Shown here one piece after another: positions 26,601 to 39,296 of a stretch of DNA of 64,000 nucleotides. A program made the translations under genes and the position numbers. How positions within the stretch are numbered: position 1 is the stretch's first letter; the number at the start of each line of letters is the position of its first letter. The stretch is from Onchocerca volvulus (Eukaryota > Nematoda > Chromadorea > Rhabditida > Onchocercidae). The DNA lies in contig HG738138.1 of assembly GCA_000499405.2 (NCBI GenBank), positions 5,516,888 through 5,580,887 of the forward strand, given 5' to 3'. The notes beneath the pieces are model-generated. The model made no database searches, was not told where the DNA came from, and saw only the letters and a program-made list of their open reading frames with translations.

Positions 26601-28439
26601 CTCATTTTCAATTTATTTGTAGTACTGTGAAATTCATATCCTTTAGCTTTACATATCAGTGTATCGCAAAGCTCAAATTCATGAAACAGCTAGTCTTAAA
26701 ATCAGTTCCTGTAGATGAACTTGTATTTTACAAATAATGGCATAGTCAAAGCGCTGGGGATAAACAGTTATGTTTTTACTTTGGTTGTTTCGTCCGGAAG
26801 AATTTCAATTAAGAGTTATCTGCTGTTTTAGTTTTTGCTAAAAGATCATAATCATTTAAATTCGGAAGAGCTGTTGGAAAAGAATGAGGTCAGCATTTGA
26901 TTACGTACAAACATCGCACTCATCAAATATTCCTATATATAAAGCATCTTTGGGTTATACAGATTATGCTAGTAAATTTTTTCCTTTATGTCCTAAAGTT
27001 TTTTTTTTTTCTTCAGTGTGCTTTGGACGATTTTTATTGATGAGCTCTCCGAAGCTATGGAAATATTATTATTGATTATGGAAAAAAATATCAAGTCATT
27101 TGATAGTATCCTGCAGTATTTTTTTACTTAAATACTGGCAACCTCAGTGGTTTCGTGCTTCGAAATTTTTGTGTTTCTCTCACTTCAGTGATTTCTAATC
27201 TTTGTATGATGTCATTGGCCAAGACTGGAGATGCTTCACTACTCTTCTACTCTAAACAGTAGCCTGCATCATTATTGATTCTGTTAACCGATGACCTAGC
27301 TATCCTTGTTCAACGTCGACTTCCCATAAAATGCCATCTATGTGTTTTAATCGTTCTACTTCGAACGTTTGATTCGATCTTTTTCCGCTCTTTCTCTCTA
27401 CTCCAAAAAGCCTTTGCCTTGGCAAAATACTTCCGCAAATTCATAGTGACTTCTATATTTAGGTTATAAAGATTTCTTTTTAAAATTTTTGTCCATAACT
27501 GAGAAGTTTCAGATTGCCAAACCTGTAGGTTTGACTAAATATTTTTGACATATCTTTTGTCGAGGACTTTTAAAAGATAGGTATGATCCGTTTGATCAGT
27601 ACGCATTCAAGTTATCATATATTATTAGATCCAAGTAAGGATAGAGCATCTCTTCGATTCCAAAAGTCATGTATCATCGTAAATCATCAAATAAAAAAAA
27701 AAAGAAAAAAAATGGAATAAAGTAAATTATTACTTTTTCGCGGAGAATTATTAAAATATATCGAAGATGTATGTTGTAAATCCTTATCATTCTTTACGTG
27801 ATGCTCGTCAATTCTTATGTTAAACAATAAATTTTTAATTGTTGAAGGAAAAATGTAATGTAATCAGGAAAATTCTTTAAATGATTGTCCGTAAAATTAG
27901 ATAAAACTGGGATGATTTAGGATGATGTAAACTGATGACCAATTTTTATTTTACAATACCCGTAATTGGTGTAAGTTAGAACTTAGTAAGGATTGGTTAG
28001 TTTAAACGTGTTAAGGATAGTTTCGCATTTGATTTACTGCGGTATTCGTTCCGAGATGACACAAGTTTTGTTTCGTTATCCGTGTAAACGAATAAGGAAT
28101 TTACAAAGTATTCACCACAACATGATTGAAACGCAATGTCTAGCAAAATATTTTACGGCAAAAGAAGCCCACATAAAAGATCTTTTTCCTAGGCAAATGT
28201 CCTTATAATTTTTTAGAGGACTGAAATCACACATCTATGTTACGTGGAACTAACTTTTCTAGAAGTCTGTTCCATACTTGCGCCAAAAGTTGCAGTGAAA
28301 CAATTCTAATTAATGGTAACATTTCGTTGTGTATTGTTAACGTGATACAACTCTTATTTGCAATTTAAGAATCAGTTCTTGAACATTCCCATCAACGTCT
28401 TTGCAGTGTTAATTATTTCGTGTTCGCTGAGCTTAGAAG

Positions 28440-28603
28440 TATTGTACTGATTTTCTTTTATTTTCTTATTGCTTGTATGTTGGCATTCTCTATTTACATC
28501 TTGTCGCCGATCTTCTTTGACCGTGACAATGATTGAGAGTTCTTGTTTCTTATCGTATTACTACCCGAAACTTTGCGGTATCTCAAACTTGGGTAATTAA
28601 ACC
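28440..28603 (-). pseudogene. SL1 spliced-leader copy, probable retro-inserted trans-spliced cDNA fragment
   Basis: Minus-strand 28603-28582 is an exact 22-of-22 match to the conserved nematode SL1 exon (begins GGTTTAATTACCC, ends TTTGAG). In a functional SL RNA gene it must be followed by a GT donor (GAG|GTAA) and a downstream Sm site; here it reads GAG|ATACCGC and I see no Sm-type AATTTTGG in the next 100 nt. It is followed by about 120 nt of unrecognised sequence and then a degenerate A-rich tract (28441-28461, read AATAAGAAAATAAAAG on the minus strand). This is what reverse transcription of an SL1-capped mRNA would leave. The source transcript was not identified. The alternative is a broken SL RNA gene. 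Confidence 0.6.
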
Positions 28604-30114
28604 TTTACTATGATAAATTTGTACATTAGTCAGCGTAACAATTACAATATCAATCATATCAATACAACTAACTGACCTCTTGGTAGCACATCCTTAGAAA
28701 ACATATGCTCAGGACCTCTTCTTATTTATAGGAGAAGGATCCAGATGAAGTTTGATCTACAAGAGAGTGCCTTTGTTAGCGCATGAGAGCGCGCTTTTAT
28801 TGGCGCGTAACCTAGATTATAACATAGAACAAAAGTTACAAAGCCATTTGACTTAAGAACAAAGAAATCACTTTTTCTCCAGCACTTCTCGCGATTTCAG
28901 CGACACTTCTGATACAGTACAAAAAAAGCAAGAAAAGAACTCTTATATATAAGCTAATTGGCAGCTACGAAGTTATTTTGCGTGTGATTCCACATTACCA
29001 TAGTTTGCTCCTGAATTTTCGGATCTATTTGCCGTAGTTTCCTCCTGAATTTTCGAACCTATTCTTATGCCTAATTTTTTTGATACCGAAAAAAAAAATA
29101 TATATATATATAGTTGTCACTTTCTTCTTCAGTAGCTTGCCGTGGGATTTCTCCTACATTTTGCTGTGTTACCGCAACCTATACTTTATAGCTCTAGTTG
29201 TTTTATTGCAACTTTTGCAATGTTGTTTCATATCCTGCTTGCATAATTGTTCAAATTGATAAGCTTATTCATAATTCTACCTATTTTCATGGGGTGGATG
29301 AGGGAAGGAAGAGAGGGGGAAGCAACTATGGTGATGCTCGATCCATCATTTCATATGTTTGCACTGCTGCTTCTGTGCGGATGGACCGATATCATTTTTT
29401 TTTCTTCAAATTTTTGTTCCAACTGTAAGTTACTGAGGTTCTTTCTTTGCCATTGTTTTTTCGGACATAAATGTGTTCATTCCTTTGCTGTGCTTCCATT
29501 CAATTTTTTTTTGAAAAAGGTTTCTGAGCTATGCAAAATTACGGTAATGATTTTTATATCATTCATTTTTCATACCGGTTATATTAATGCACTCCAATAG
29601 TTGTAAGCTCTGCATATGCTCCTCATGCATTTATTCCTTTTTCATTGATTTAGTTGAAGTTAAGGATAGCTAACTGGAAGCTCTTGTGTTTGTGTCACAT
29701 TTACGTTATTGATTATTCTGCGTATGGCATTTATGGCAAATATATGTTTTTGGAAGATGGCATCTGTTAGGAAATGTGTTCCTTTTTATTAATGATTATC
29801 AGAGGCATAAATTTTGAACCATACTGAAATTTGAAGTATATATCTATTGTAACTATTAAATCGTATCAAATGCCGAAGGATTTTATACGAAATTGTGTCG
29901 CATGACGAAATAAAGTTATTACTCTGCGCCGTCATAGTAACTGTCAGTTGGTTCCATTGATCCAAAATGTAAATCCTGACCAAAATTGATATATGACAGT
30001 CTAGATTGTTCTCTTTTCAACTATTTATAAAATCGTTTATTTCTGTGGAGGAAAAGTGCACTGCAGTGATGAACGATATTTTTTCAGTGTAAACAAATCG
30101 AAACATAATAGTCA

Positions 30115-30140
30115 TCACGCGACGCCACGTGGCGCGGTGA
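30115..30140. promoter_or_regulatory. palindromic E-box just upstream of daf-18 exon 1
   Basis: A perfect 12-bp palindrome CGCCACGTGGCG (30123-30134) with a central CACGTG E-box, flanked by partly complementary arms (TCACGC and GCGGTGA). It lies 16 bp before ATG 30151 and is markedly G+C-rich in A+T-rich DNA. CACGTG is the site of bHLH factors such as the Myc/Max-like and TFEB/HLH-30 groups; binding here is inference. Confidence 0.5.
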
Positions 30141-30150
30141 ATTCTTAAGG

Positions 30151-33100
30151 ATGTCTTGCGTTAAACATGAACTTCATCCGGACGGATCTTCTAATATTCT
30201 AACGGATGGTTCCTCCAATGTAAGTAGTACCACTTTTTTTTATCTCGCTCTTATCAGTATCTTTTTTTTTTTTTATCTCGCTCCTCTCAGTATCTTTTTT
30301 GATGTTTTGAGATCTAATTTGAATAGAATGATAAATTTGGGATTGGAAGGGTATGCTGACAAATCCAAAAAATCAAAACATAATTACATCACATACGATC
30401 CAGTGAGATAACATAATCCAAAATTTAACTATTTTATGAAATTAATTGAAAATGCAAATGAATCGACAAGGATTGGGAAACATGATATCATTTGGTTTGT
30501 TTTTACTCGATGAAATCTGTGAAAGAGAAAAAATTTTTTTATGAGAAGAATATCGATATGATATTTTTGAGAAACTGTAGTGGCTTGTAAGTTTATGAAA
30601 AGCATAGAAAAGATAAGAATACAAAAGGGTCATGTAAATAGTATGTTCAGAAATTAAAGACTCTTTCGAAATCTCCATCTTCAATATTGTAATCGTCCGA
30701 ATTGTGATGGCATTCTCTGTAACGGAAGGACTGTGAGACTCCGCCTCTCGTTTGGCTATTTTCATGAGGATTTTCAATTATAGCCTTAATGCCGTTGTGA
30801 AAGAATACTATTTCACTTTTTTATTAGCTTTTTAGATTGCTCTTAATTCTTCGTATTCTTAGGTTTATTTTCATCGTTTGGCAGTTGGGCAGGGTAAAAT
30901 TTAAATTTCTTCACATACATACTTTTGTCATGTTTATTTATGAAGTACATTCTCATCTGTAAGCAAGTTTCCTGTTCATTTTTTTTTTTTTTATTCGAAG
31001 AAGATAACAGCTTAGCCAATAGTATATTAATTATCAATCTTGTTCGGTTATTTAGTGCTGCGAATGTTCTAGTTTTGGTGTTATGAATACTGCTGGAAAG
31101 TTTTTTTTCAGCCAATTTTTAGATGTTTTAAGCAGAATTGGTTTTTAGCAAATTTTTACCAATTGATGTTTGGTGCCATATTCTTCACCTATCAACTATA
31201 ACAAACGATAATGTATTTTGGAGTTTGCATGAATATATCAAAAAGCTATTTATAGAAGAAAAGAAGAAAGATGGTCTGATTTTCTGGCAGAGTGTTGTGT
31301 AACTTGTTGAATTAATAGTTTATCAGCCAGAAGAATTATATGTTATCGACATGAAAACTGAAAGTGCAACTGTGGAAAATTTTCATAATTTGGAAATTAG
31401 AAACTTGGTTCATTTATCACTTCCATATTGTTATTATCCTTTACCCTTCATTATTCGTCACTAATCAAGCAACGACCAATCCTAAGTGCAAATTTTGAGG
31501 ACGCCATCAAATATGTAACATCAAATACTTGAAGTTAGATCATCAGAAATGATCACTTTTTAACACAGAATAACAAAAGCTTGATTAGGGAAGATTTTTT
31601 GATCTTCCTACCATCAATGTTTTGCATTCTATTTGGATCATATCGCATGAAGACGGCTAGCAGAAATTATTTCATACATAATAAGTTTGATTTTGTAGAA
31701 TATTTCAAACTAAGCTATTTTAGGAGCATTTGTTGGCTCTTTGAACAATTTTCTTTGTTATAAATGGTGTGATAAATCAATAAATTGAATAGAATGTAAA
31801 AAGAGGGAAATGGGCCACAAACTACGTCAGTAAAATTACATCTTTGGATTATTTCCGGATTATCATTACGTATCCCTTCGTTAATTTTGCAATGAAATGT
31901 TAAGTGCATATACGAAGAGAAGTTAGCTTCTACTCTCAACCTTGTCTGCATACACAGTCATCATCTACTTTTTCTATTTTTAGAATGATGTGCTTCAGTG
32001 AAAGTCTATTTGCACTCTACATATGTTTCGCGAATCATTTATTTGTACTTGTTGGTTTTTACAAAAAAGGTTTTAAATTTAATGGTTTTGAAATCATCTC
32101 TGTTATGAGGTGAATCGAGTGAAAACAGTGGGAAAATAGAAGGACAGAGGGCAAATCATGGAAGGACACATATATAATTATAAAAAAAGTGGAAGCAATT
32201 AAATGTACTGAAAACTAAGCAAAGTAGAGAAGACAGTTGAGAAACTCTTTTTTTCCTGCAGAACCTGGTTGTGGTTCTTATTTTCCTTCTTACTGCTTCT
32301 GCTATTTCCTTGTTCCACAGATGGATACATTCTGGGAATTCATCATATTTCCACCATCGCTGTGTGGCTCGGTACCAATTTTTATAATAAATGAAAAGAT
32401 ACACAGAGTATTATTCATATTTGATTTGTCCAAAAAAAACGGATCAAGAATTAAACAAAGAAAATTTGTTGCTGAAAAATATAGAAATTTAGAATCAAAA
32501 GAGGAGCAGCTAAGATGTTTCCTTCATCAGCAAAAATTATATGAGACGGAACTCGTAGTAGACCGTGTAAAGTTTTTATTGCAAACCATTGCGTCCCTTT
32601 ATTCATTTCATAGGCTTATTATCACACATGCCTATGACTCGTCATTTTGCATCTTTTTAAGCAGCAAAAAAATTGGACGTTTTTAGTAAAAGTCGTTAAT
32701 TTAAATATATGAACTTTTGAGCATATCTTCCTAGTGCTGACTCTCCCAAGCTTATATGCATTGTAGAATGACATTTAAACAGTTTTACCTTATTGTTTTT
32801 CTTAGTAATCCCTTTCCTTATTAAATCATGTAGATGTTTGGCATGGAAACTAAATTAGGATTGAAAACTTAATGACTCAATTCTTTGTAAACAGAGATTG
32901 AACAGTAATTGGATAATGCTGAGGAAAAAAGCAGGAGATTTAAGTTCTGAGAGATTTTGTAATTATAAGATGAAATTCAAGTAAGTCCGACACCGTGACT
33001 CATGAAGCAGTAACGGACCTACAGTTCTCTAGATTGTGTATAGTGTCGAGGTTTTTTTATTTTATGATGAAATTATATGGATTGTAGACGCCTACTTCTC

Positions 33101-36100
33101 AGTTGATTGTGTTATATCACCAAGAATAGATTATACAGTTCAGGTTGAAAAGAACAGTAAGGCAAACAAGTGGATGAACTTATTATATAAATAAGCAAAA
33201 AGGCTGATGGGCGCATATTATGTCCCTTCACATCAGGCGGTAATTTTTGCGAGGAATGGTCGAAAAAGGTGTGATAGGTAATAAGGGACTTGTGTTATAT
33301 AAGGCATGATGGGTAATAACGGGCTGTGTTATGTCATATCTGGTTCATTGTCTATTCTATCCATTCTTATGTTTTCCGTTTGGGAAGCAGCTGGATTTAT
33401 TTAGAATCCGGTGAATGTGATGAGTAATGTTAAAGTCATTGATATACATTGATAGCAATTCAGTCATTTCCTTTTCATGATCATCTCCTCATCCACCATA
33501 TATCATTCATCATCCACGTTTTCCTGCGATCGAATATTAGAGGTTGCAATACTGCAACAATAAATATATTGAAGAATATATTAGTTTAAGTAATTATTGA
33601 ACTTTCTAGATGATTAGAATTTAATCCAGATCCTGTCATAAATTTTAATTAATAGCAGTAGTGGATGTATTTTCATGTCGATGGAACTCTGTAATCTTTG
33701 ACCAGTAAGAAATAGCTTATCATTTATTGTAGCGCTTGGTGAAATCTTGACATTACTTCTTCATTCTAGAATATTTCAGTTCCGCGTAATATATGGAATT
33801 GAATGATAGAGGTAGTTCTTAATCTTCGCTTATTCCTTTTTATTCATCTTTGCTCAGAGAACTTGATAAGCGAACAAACTTACTTTATTTGAAAATAATT
33901 TCGATAATTTAGGGCGGGTCAAATGATTCTTCGCATAGGATGGGAGCGGCGATAACGGAACCCATGGCAATCGCATCGACCTCTGCAAGTTCTGCTGCTT
34001 TTTTAACGATGCCGGAAACTGGAACGCCACCATTAGCATCTTCTCTTCCTAGCACTGTTTGTGTAACATCCAAAACGTCCGATGTGATTTGCAATCCATG
34101 GAGGAATTTGGTCAGTCAGAACAGGAGGCGTTACAAAAAGGACAACTTCGATCTGGATCTTACATGTAGGTCTATATTCCAAAGACTTTTATTAACAGTT
34201 TTATCATCAAACACGGAACCAACTAGTTTTTTCCCCTTATCCAGTATTTTCAAATTTGAGCTAGTCTTATTATCTTCACCTTAAGTGAAAAGTACATCAC
34301 GAATGTGTTGGATTTAGAGAAACATTGCCAAGTTTGAAATTCTTCTGATGGGCGAAATAAACCAGTTGCAAAAATTTTTTTCCCATCTGCTCTCTTCTTT
34401 TCCATGCATTTTTAAAATATATTGATATGGAAAAATTCAGTTAGCATGATATGGTTTTTTTTTCTTTCTTTTTTTTCTTTTTTTTTTTTCTGTACCGAAA
34501 AGTAATTAGTTAGTCGAAGACGATAGAACAAAATGTGTGTTTTTACTTGAAGATCATGGCAGTCGTATTTTTGTATCATACGGTATTGTGAGTATTTTAG
34601 ACATCACTGATCGGATCATCGCAATGGGCTTTCCAGCTATAGACCAAGAAAAAATTTACCGGAATAGCATGGAGGCAACAGTTGCATTTTTGGAACGTTA
34701 TCACGCTGATCACTACATGGTTTTCAATCTGTTAGTAATGTCATATTCTTGCTTTCAATAAATTGTTGCACAGAAACGTCATCATTCCTAAAATTAATAA
34801 AATGGAACCATGAGTTTTGGTTTATCCATAAGTTTTGCAAAATAATTTGTAATGAAATATTTTTTATAAGGCATCTGTGAAATGATATATGATTTATGGA
34901 TGATCGTCTTATTCGTCTAGAGAAAGTGAAGTACTTAGTTATTTCATTTAATTCTTCTGTAATTTTTAGCCGTGGACGACATGCATACGACCCGAGCTAT
35001 TTTCATAATCGTGTGATGGTTTTTGAAATGGATGATCATCATCCACCAAGGCTGGAATTGATGGCACCTTTTTGTCGTGCTGTAAGTTTTAATGGCAATT
35101 GTAAAGGTTTATGCTTTTTTGCAGTAATGGAGTCGACTTAGTGGATCTCACAGAATTTCGCGCCCTTGCTTCATAATGCATAGATACCGATCTTTTTAAA
35201 AACTCTATCATTTGTAGTAAGTGTGAAGCAAATTGAAGCAGATCCACTTTTTTGGTGACTAGCTCGTGTTCGAAGTAGCACCCCCTCTTTTGTGCCTTAA
35301 GTATTGGAGAAAACTTCATGCATCACAGACATTGGACTATGAGAAGAGCTTTTTTTTCTTATTTGGTCGATTGAAAATGACAGCGGGTGGAGAAAGAAAA
35401 ATGCAGTTCATTTTCTTTTTTTTCTTTCTCGATTATTTCATATTTTCTTTCTTCAAATGAGAGATAAACATGCTTAGAGCAAGCTGCATTTCTAAAGATA
35501 AGAACTGGATAGGTGTTCGAATTTATTAGTTGTTCTTCCTAAATGTAGTATACTTCCATTGCAGGTGCATGATTACTTGGCTGCTGATGAACAGAATGTT
35601 GTTGCTGTACACTGCAAAGCGGGTAAAGGACGTACGGGTGTAATGATTTGTGCTTATCTCGTGTACATAAACTTTTATTGTTCACCAAGGCAAAATATGG
35701 ATTACTATAGTATCGTGAGGACTGTCAATAATAAAGTAAGTTCGGTTGTTTGCTGCGAAAGTTCATGCAAATGTAAATTTGTGATAAAATCATTGTCTTT
35801 ATTTATGTTTCCATAAGTAACACTGTTTCAGGGTGTAACCATACCATCTCAGCGACGTTACGTTTATTATTTTTCACATTTAAGGAAACGCAATCTCAAT
35901 TATATGCCGCTTTGCTGTGAACTTATTGGTGTATATTTTGAGCGACCTCCTAGACTGAACGGTTAGCATTTTAATTTTTCATTTGCTTTAATCATATTTT
36001 TGTTCTGTTAAATGGAGCTGTTTCATGAATTTCGAACAAATGTTTCTACAGAAAAAGAAAATTGGAATGTCTTTATAAGTACCGTCGTTATGCTAATTAT

Positions 36101-39100
36101 TATTTTGATTATTGAAATAAATGCATCGATGTTATTTATTTTGACTTTTTCATCACTAATATTGAAAAATGATCAGATGCGAGTGGCGGAGAAATTCTAA
36201 GTAGTAAAAGACTCCAGGGATTCGAGTAAGTTAAACATGTCATGTGATGGTTTTGCCTTTAAAAATTTTTGTGATCATGTGTTTTTTAGATTGGTCAGTT
36301 TTTAGTCTCCAAAGTCTTTTTTCCAGGTATCTTACTTGATGGAGCATATCGATTACGAGTTGCTAATGGTGATGTAGATGTGTTCATACCGGGACCTCTT
36401 CGATTAAGTGGTCGGGATTTTGATGAAGAGGAAGCACTGTGGAACCAGTATCCGTGCTCTATAGGAGACGACCAATTCAATCCTTACGACCCGCAACCTG
36501 GCAAAGATTGCATTTCAAGGTAGATTAATTCTCAGCCTTTCCAATTAATTTAGTTTAAATATTTCTTTTCATATGAAAAGTCTCGTTTTATAAATATAGT
36601 TCATTGGTTGCTAGGCGATGCTATGGATGGAGTGTACCAGCGAAGAAAAGAGTATTTATCGAAGGCGACGTTCGGATTGATTTTTATGCGAAGAAATGGT
36701 TTAAAGGTCTTGGATGGACTTTGGTAAGACAATTTTTATATTATTAACGTTTCAGTTGTTTTATTTTAGCATGTATCATATTTACAGAAAGATCGCGAGA
36801 AGTTAGGACATGTTTGGTTCAATACAATGTTTACTTGTCCTGGATATTGTGGTGGAGTGTATGTACATGGTGATGAGGCATATCCTTATCCAAAAGATGG
36901 AAGTTAGCAATTTCAAATTTCATCTCTAGTGTTCTTTTTCGAAGAAGGAAAAGAAGAAGATTTATTAAAACTAAATGAGGTTAAGAAACCAGATCTGAAT
37001 ATATCCAAGTTCAAGAGAATTAATTTTTTAATTAAAAGAAATTTAGCTATAATTGGGAAGTCGATGTGTCCTTCGACATATTGTAATAGAATGTGAAAAG
37101 CACGCATTACTTATTATGCATTGTTTAATGAAATTTGCATTTAAGCAACGATATTCAATCCATGGCCACCTGTCGATTCTCGATCTTGCGAAACAACGAA
37201 TGGTATTCTTAAAAATACTTCCAAACTTTCTGACGACAGTCGTAACAACAGAAGGAAGCGATGTAAGAAATCCCATATGAAAAACGATGGATCAGGCAAT
37301 CATCGATTATTTTTTTAACATTTGGCATTGAATTTTTACCTTCTAATGACTCCTCTTTTATGTTGATTTTTTTGGACAAAAAATGGAGTAATATTAAAAG
37401 ATTTACAGTTTCGCCTCAGTGGAATATTGATTCTCCTCCAGGACTTGAAAAGCATTGTCCTCTTCGATGTTTGCCTCTAATATATCCTGAACAGCTCGGC
37501 CGACAGCCGTTCGTTTTAACTTTTTTTTTTTTAATTGAAACTGAGGTGGTAGCAGTATGTTAATAATATGTGGATCATGATTCATACTAGAGTAAAGAAA
37601 GCAATAAAAAAATATAAAGGAACTCGAAAAAGATAGGAGATGCTCTAATATTTTCAATACAAAAAGTTTAACATTTTAGTCCACGAAAAGAAATAATGAA
37701 AATGTTGCGTGATGCACACATGAAGCATTTGATTGGCGATAGGTATAAGAAACATCTTCAATCAATTCCATCTGGCGATGTCATTCCCAGAAGTCCTGAA
37801 GGTTATTTTATTTATTCCGCTTTGAGAAGGTAAAAAAAAAAAGTGATTTTACAACTTATTTTTCAAGTGTATTTCGAAAATACTCCGTTTTCAGTCAGAC
37901 TAGACTGTGGAGGACCTATGTGTTTGATGCGTCGTCCCTACGAGCATGTTCTAACATTCAGCGTTCTGGAAGTGGACCGAGCTTTCAAACATGATAAAAT
38001 GAATAAGGGCTTGAAGGTAAGATAATCAATTATTTTTCTGACTTCTATATATTTATTAAGAAATATGCATAGATTGTTGTGTTATTAGTTCCTTTGTTCT
38101 TAACACCTTTTTGTTTAGATATATGTAGTAGTGAAGTGTATTGATGTTGACAATAAGGACGATGTCGAATTGGCGAAGAAATGTATCGAAAATATGTACG
38201 CTGCACAAGCTAAAATTGATGCAGCTAGAACAGAGGAGGTAGATTTTCTTGAATACCACCATTGGGATATATTTGTAATATTTTAATTTTTTCCTAAGAA
38301 AGTACTAACAATTATAGATGCGAAAAAAAAGTGGACAATCCAGATTTGAAAACCTCTCTGATAGTACATCATCACATTCATCAAGTTCTTACTCAGCAGA
38401 TGCTATATCTGACCAACCTTGGCGATCTGACCCACGCTTACAGAATGCTAATTTACGTAAATATTTCTTCAGACAGCGAGCAGATTCGAAATCAGTTCAT
38501 CCGCCATCAAATTATCGGTATATTTGATTAGTTTGTTTTGTAGTTAGTTAAAATGAACAGTTCTTTCGGGCCACTAACATTTAGTTACAGAATATATAGA
38601 TTTTTATGTTTAAATTCCGTTTCACATCTTAATTTTTTTTTTTTGATGAGATTTTTGGTTACCAGTTCTCAGTCATTGTGACCGGTTTTAATCTATCCGA
38701 AGATACAATTTTTCCATTTCGATGACATTTTCTATGAACACTATTTACTCAGGAACTGAAGGCAGTAGTATTTATGAAGCTGAAATAATTTCCAGTTTAT
38801 TGCGTTTTTTATAGCAATGAAGGCATACATCATTGAATCCCTTTATAGATGTATGCCCGAAAAAGTTGATTCTCCATCTTCGGATTTATGGGAAACTCGT
38901 CTAACAAATAATGCTGGTGATGAGTCTTTAGCCGAGAAAGAAGCTACGATGGTAAGTTTAGAAGAGTAATGAAATTAAAAGTATGACATAATGAATGAGT
39001 GTTTCTGGACCTGTATTTATCTGATGATTTTTACAGAAAAAACAGATTCAAAACATATATATCGAGAATGCAAAAGAAGATTTTATGGCAACGCAAGATC

Positions 39101-39296
39101 GAGAATGGCTGGAAGAATCATCCGAGGTCCGTTTCGACAGAGTAATTTGTAAACTGTAGCTTCTGGTTTCTTCTGAAACATCATTGCAACCGTTGTCTTA
39201 CATTAATATGGAATAAAATAGGCATCAGTTTTTTTTTTCGTTTTTTGTAATTTTTTACCGGTTTTTGAAATATTTTGCTTGCAGAGCGAAGATTGA
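30151..39296 (+). CDS. daf-18: PTEN-type PIP3 3-phosphatase, DAF-18 orthologue
   Basis: Lipid/protein phosphatase that dephosphorylates PI(3,4,5)P3 and opposes AGE-1/PI3K in insulin-like signalling. Exons: 30151-30219, 33913-34165, 34601-34730, 34970-35081, 35565-35735, 35832-35961, 36327-36519, 36615-36723, 36788-36902, 37409-37508, 37680-37801, 37868-38016, 38119-38238, 38318-38517, 38849-38951, 39037-39126, 39285-39296: 725 residues, all in phase. Exon 1 ([12 protein letters not shown]..) and its 3.7-kb intron are less certain; ATG 33940 is an alternative start. The N-terminus carries the [17 protein letters not shown]2-binding-type block, then [13 protein letters not shown]. The P-loop [10 protein letters not shown] has catalytic C205 and R211. 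[19 protein letters not shown] and [10 protein letters not shown] (C2 domain) match C. elegans DAF-18. The long C-terminal tail is nematode-type; C. elegans DAF-18 is 962 aa. The exon ending 37508 uses a weak donor (GTTCGT), supported by phase and by the PPR match. Confidence 0.95.
30241..30306. repeat. two-copy 33-bp tandem repeat
   Basis: Two copies, each starting TATCTCGCTC and containing TCAGTATCTTTT, lie just inside daf-18 intron 1. Confidence 0.75.
32237..32686 (+). other. long open reading frame inside daf-18 intron 1, unrecognised
   Basis: A 149-codon open frame in a 3.7-kb intron, which is long for DNA this A+T-rich. The second half (about residues 70-110: [20 protein letters not shown] onward) looks like a charged helix. 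No family recognised, no clear flanking splice phase tying it to daf-18, and a shorter open run exists on the opposite strand. It could be a decayed gene, an alternative exon or chance. Confidence 0.2.

Larger units (their letters stand above)
23697..30150. other. large intergenic region
   Basis: About 6.4 kb without a supportable protein-coding gene. It holds the methyltransferase 5' flank (a TTTTCAG acceptor-like site near 23774 could take a spliced leader), a G+C-richer patch at 24480-24740, two similar short stretches at about 26570-26600 and 27005-27035, the SL1 copy at 28582-28603, and an imperfect G+C-rich inverted repeat at 28775-28811. Open runs here (for example 25691-25954 and 29247-29600) are hydrophobic, low in complexity and match nothing. 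Confidence 0.55.

Noticed and set aside
28500..28603. A functional SL1 RNA gene
   Set aside because: The leader is not followed by GT and no Sm-binding site is visible, so it cannot donate the leader normally.
33854..34094. Two minus-strand ORFs opposite daf-18 exon 2
   Set aside because: Mirror of a compositionally biased (A/S/T/P-rich) coding exon; the plus-strand frame joins in phase to conserved PTEN sequence.
37802..37867. Extension of daf-18 exon 11 to the AG|GTAAAA donor at about 37830 ([10 protein letters not shown])
   Set aside because: Phase does not match the next exon; the GAAG|GTTATT donor at 37801 does.
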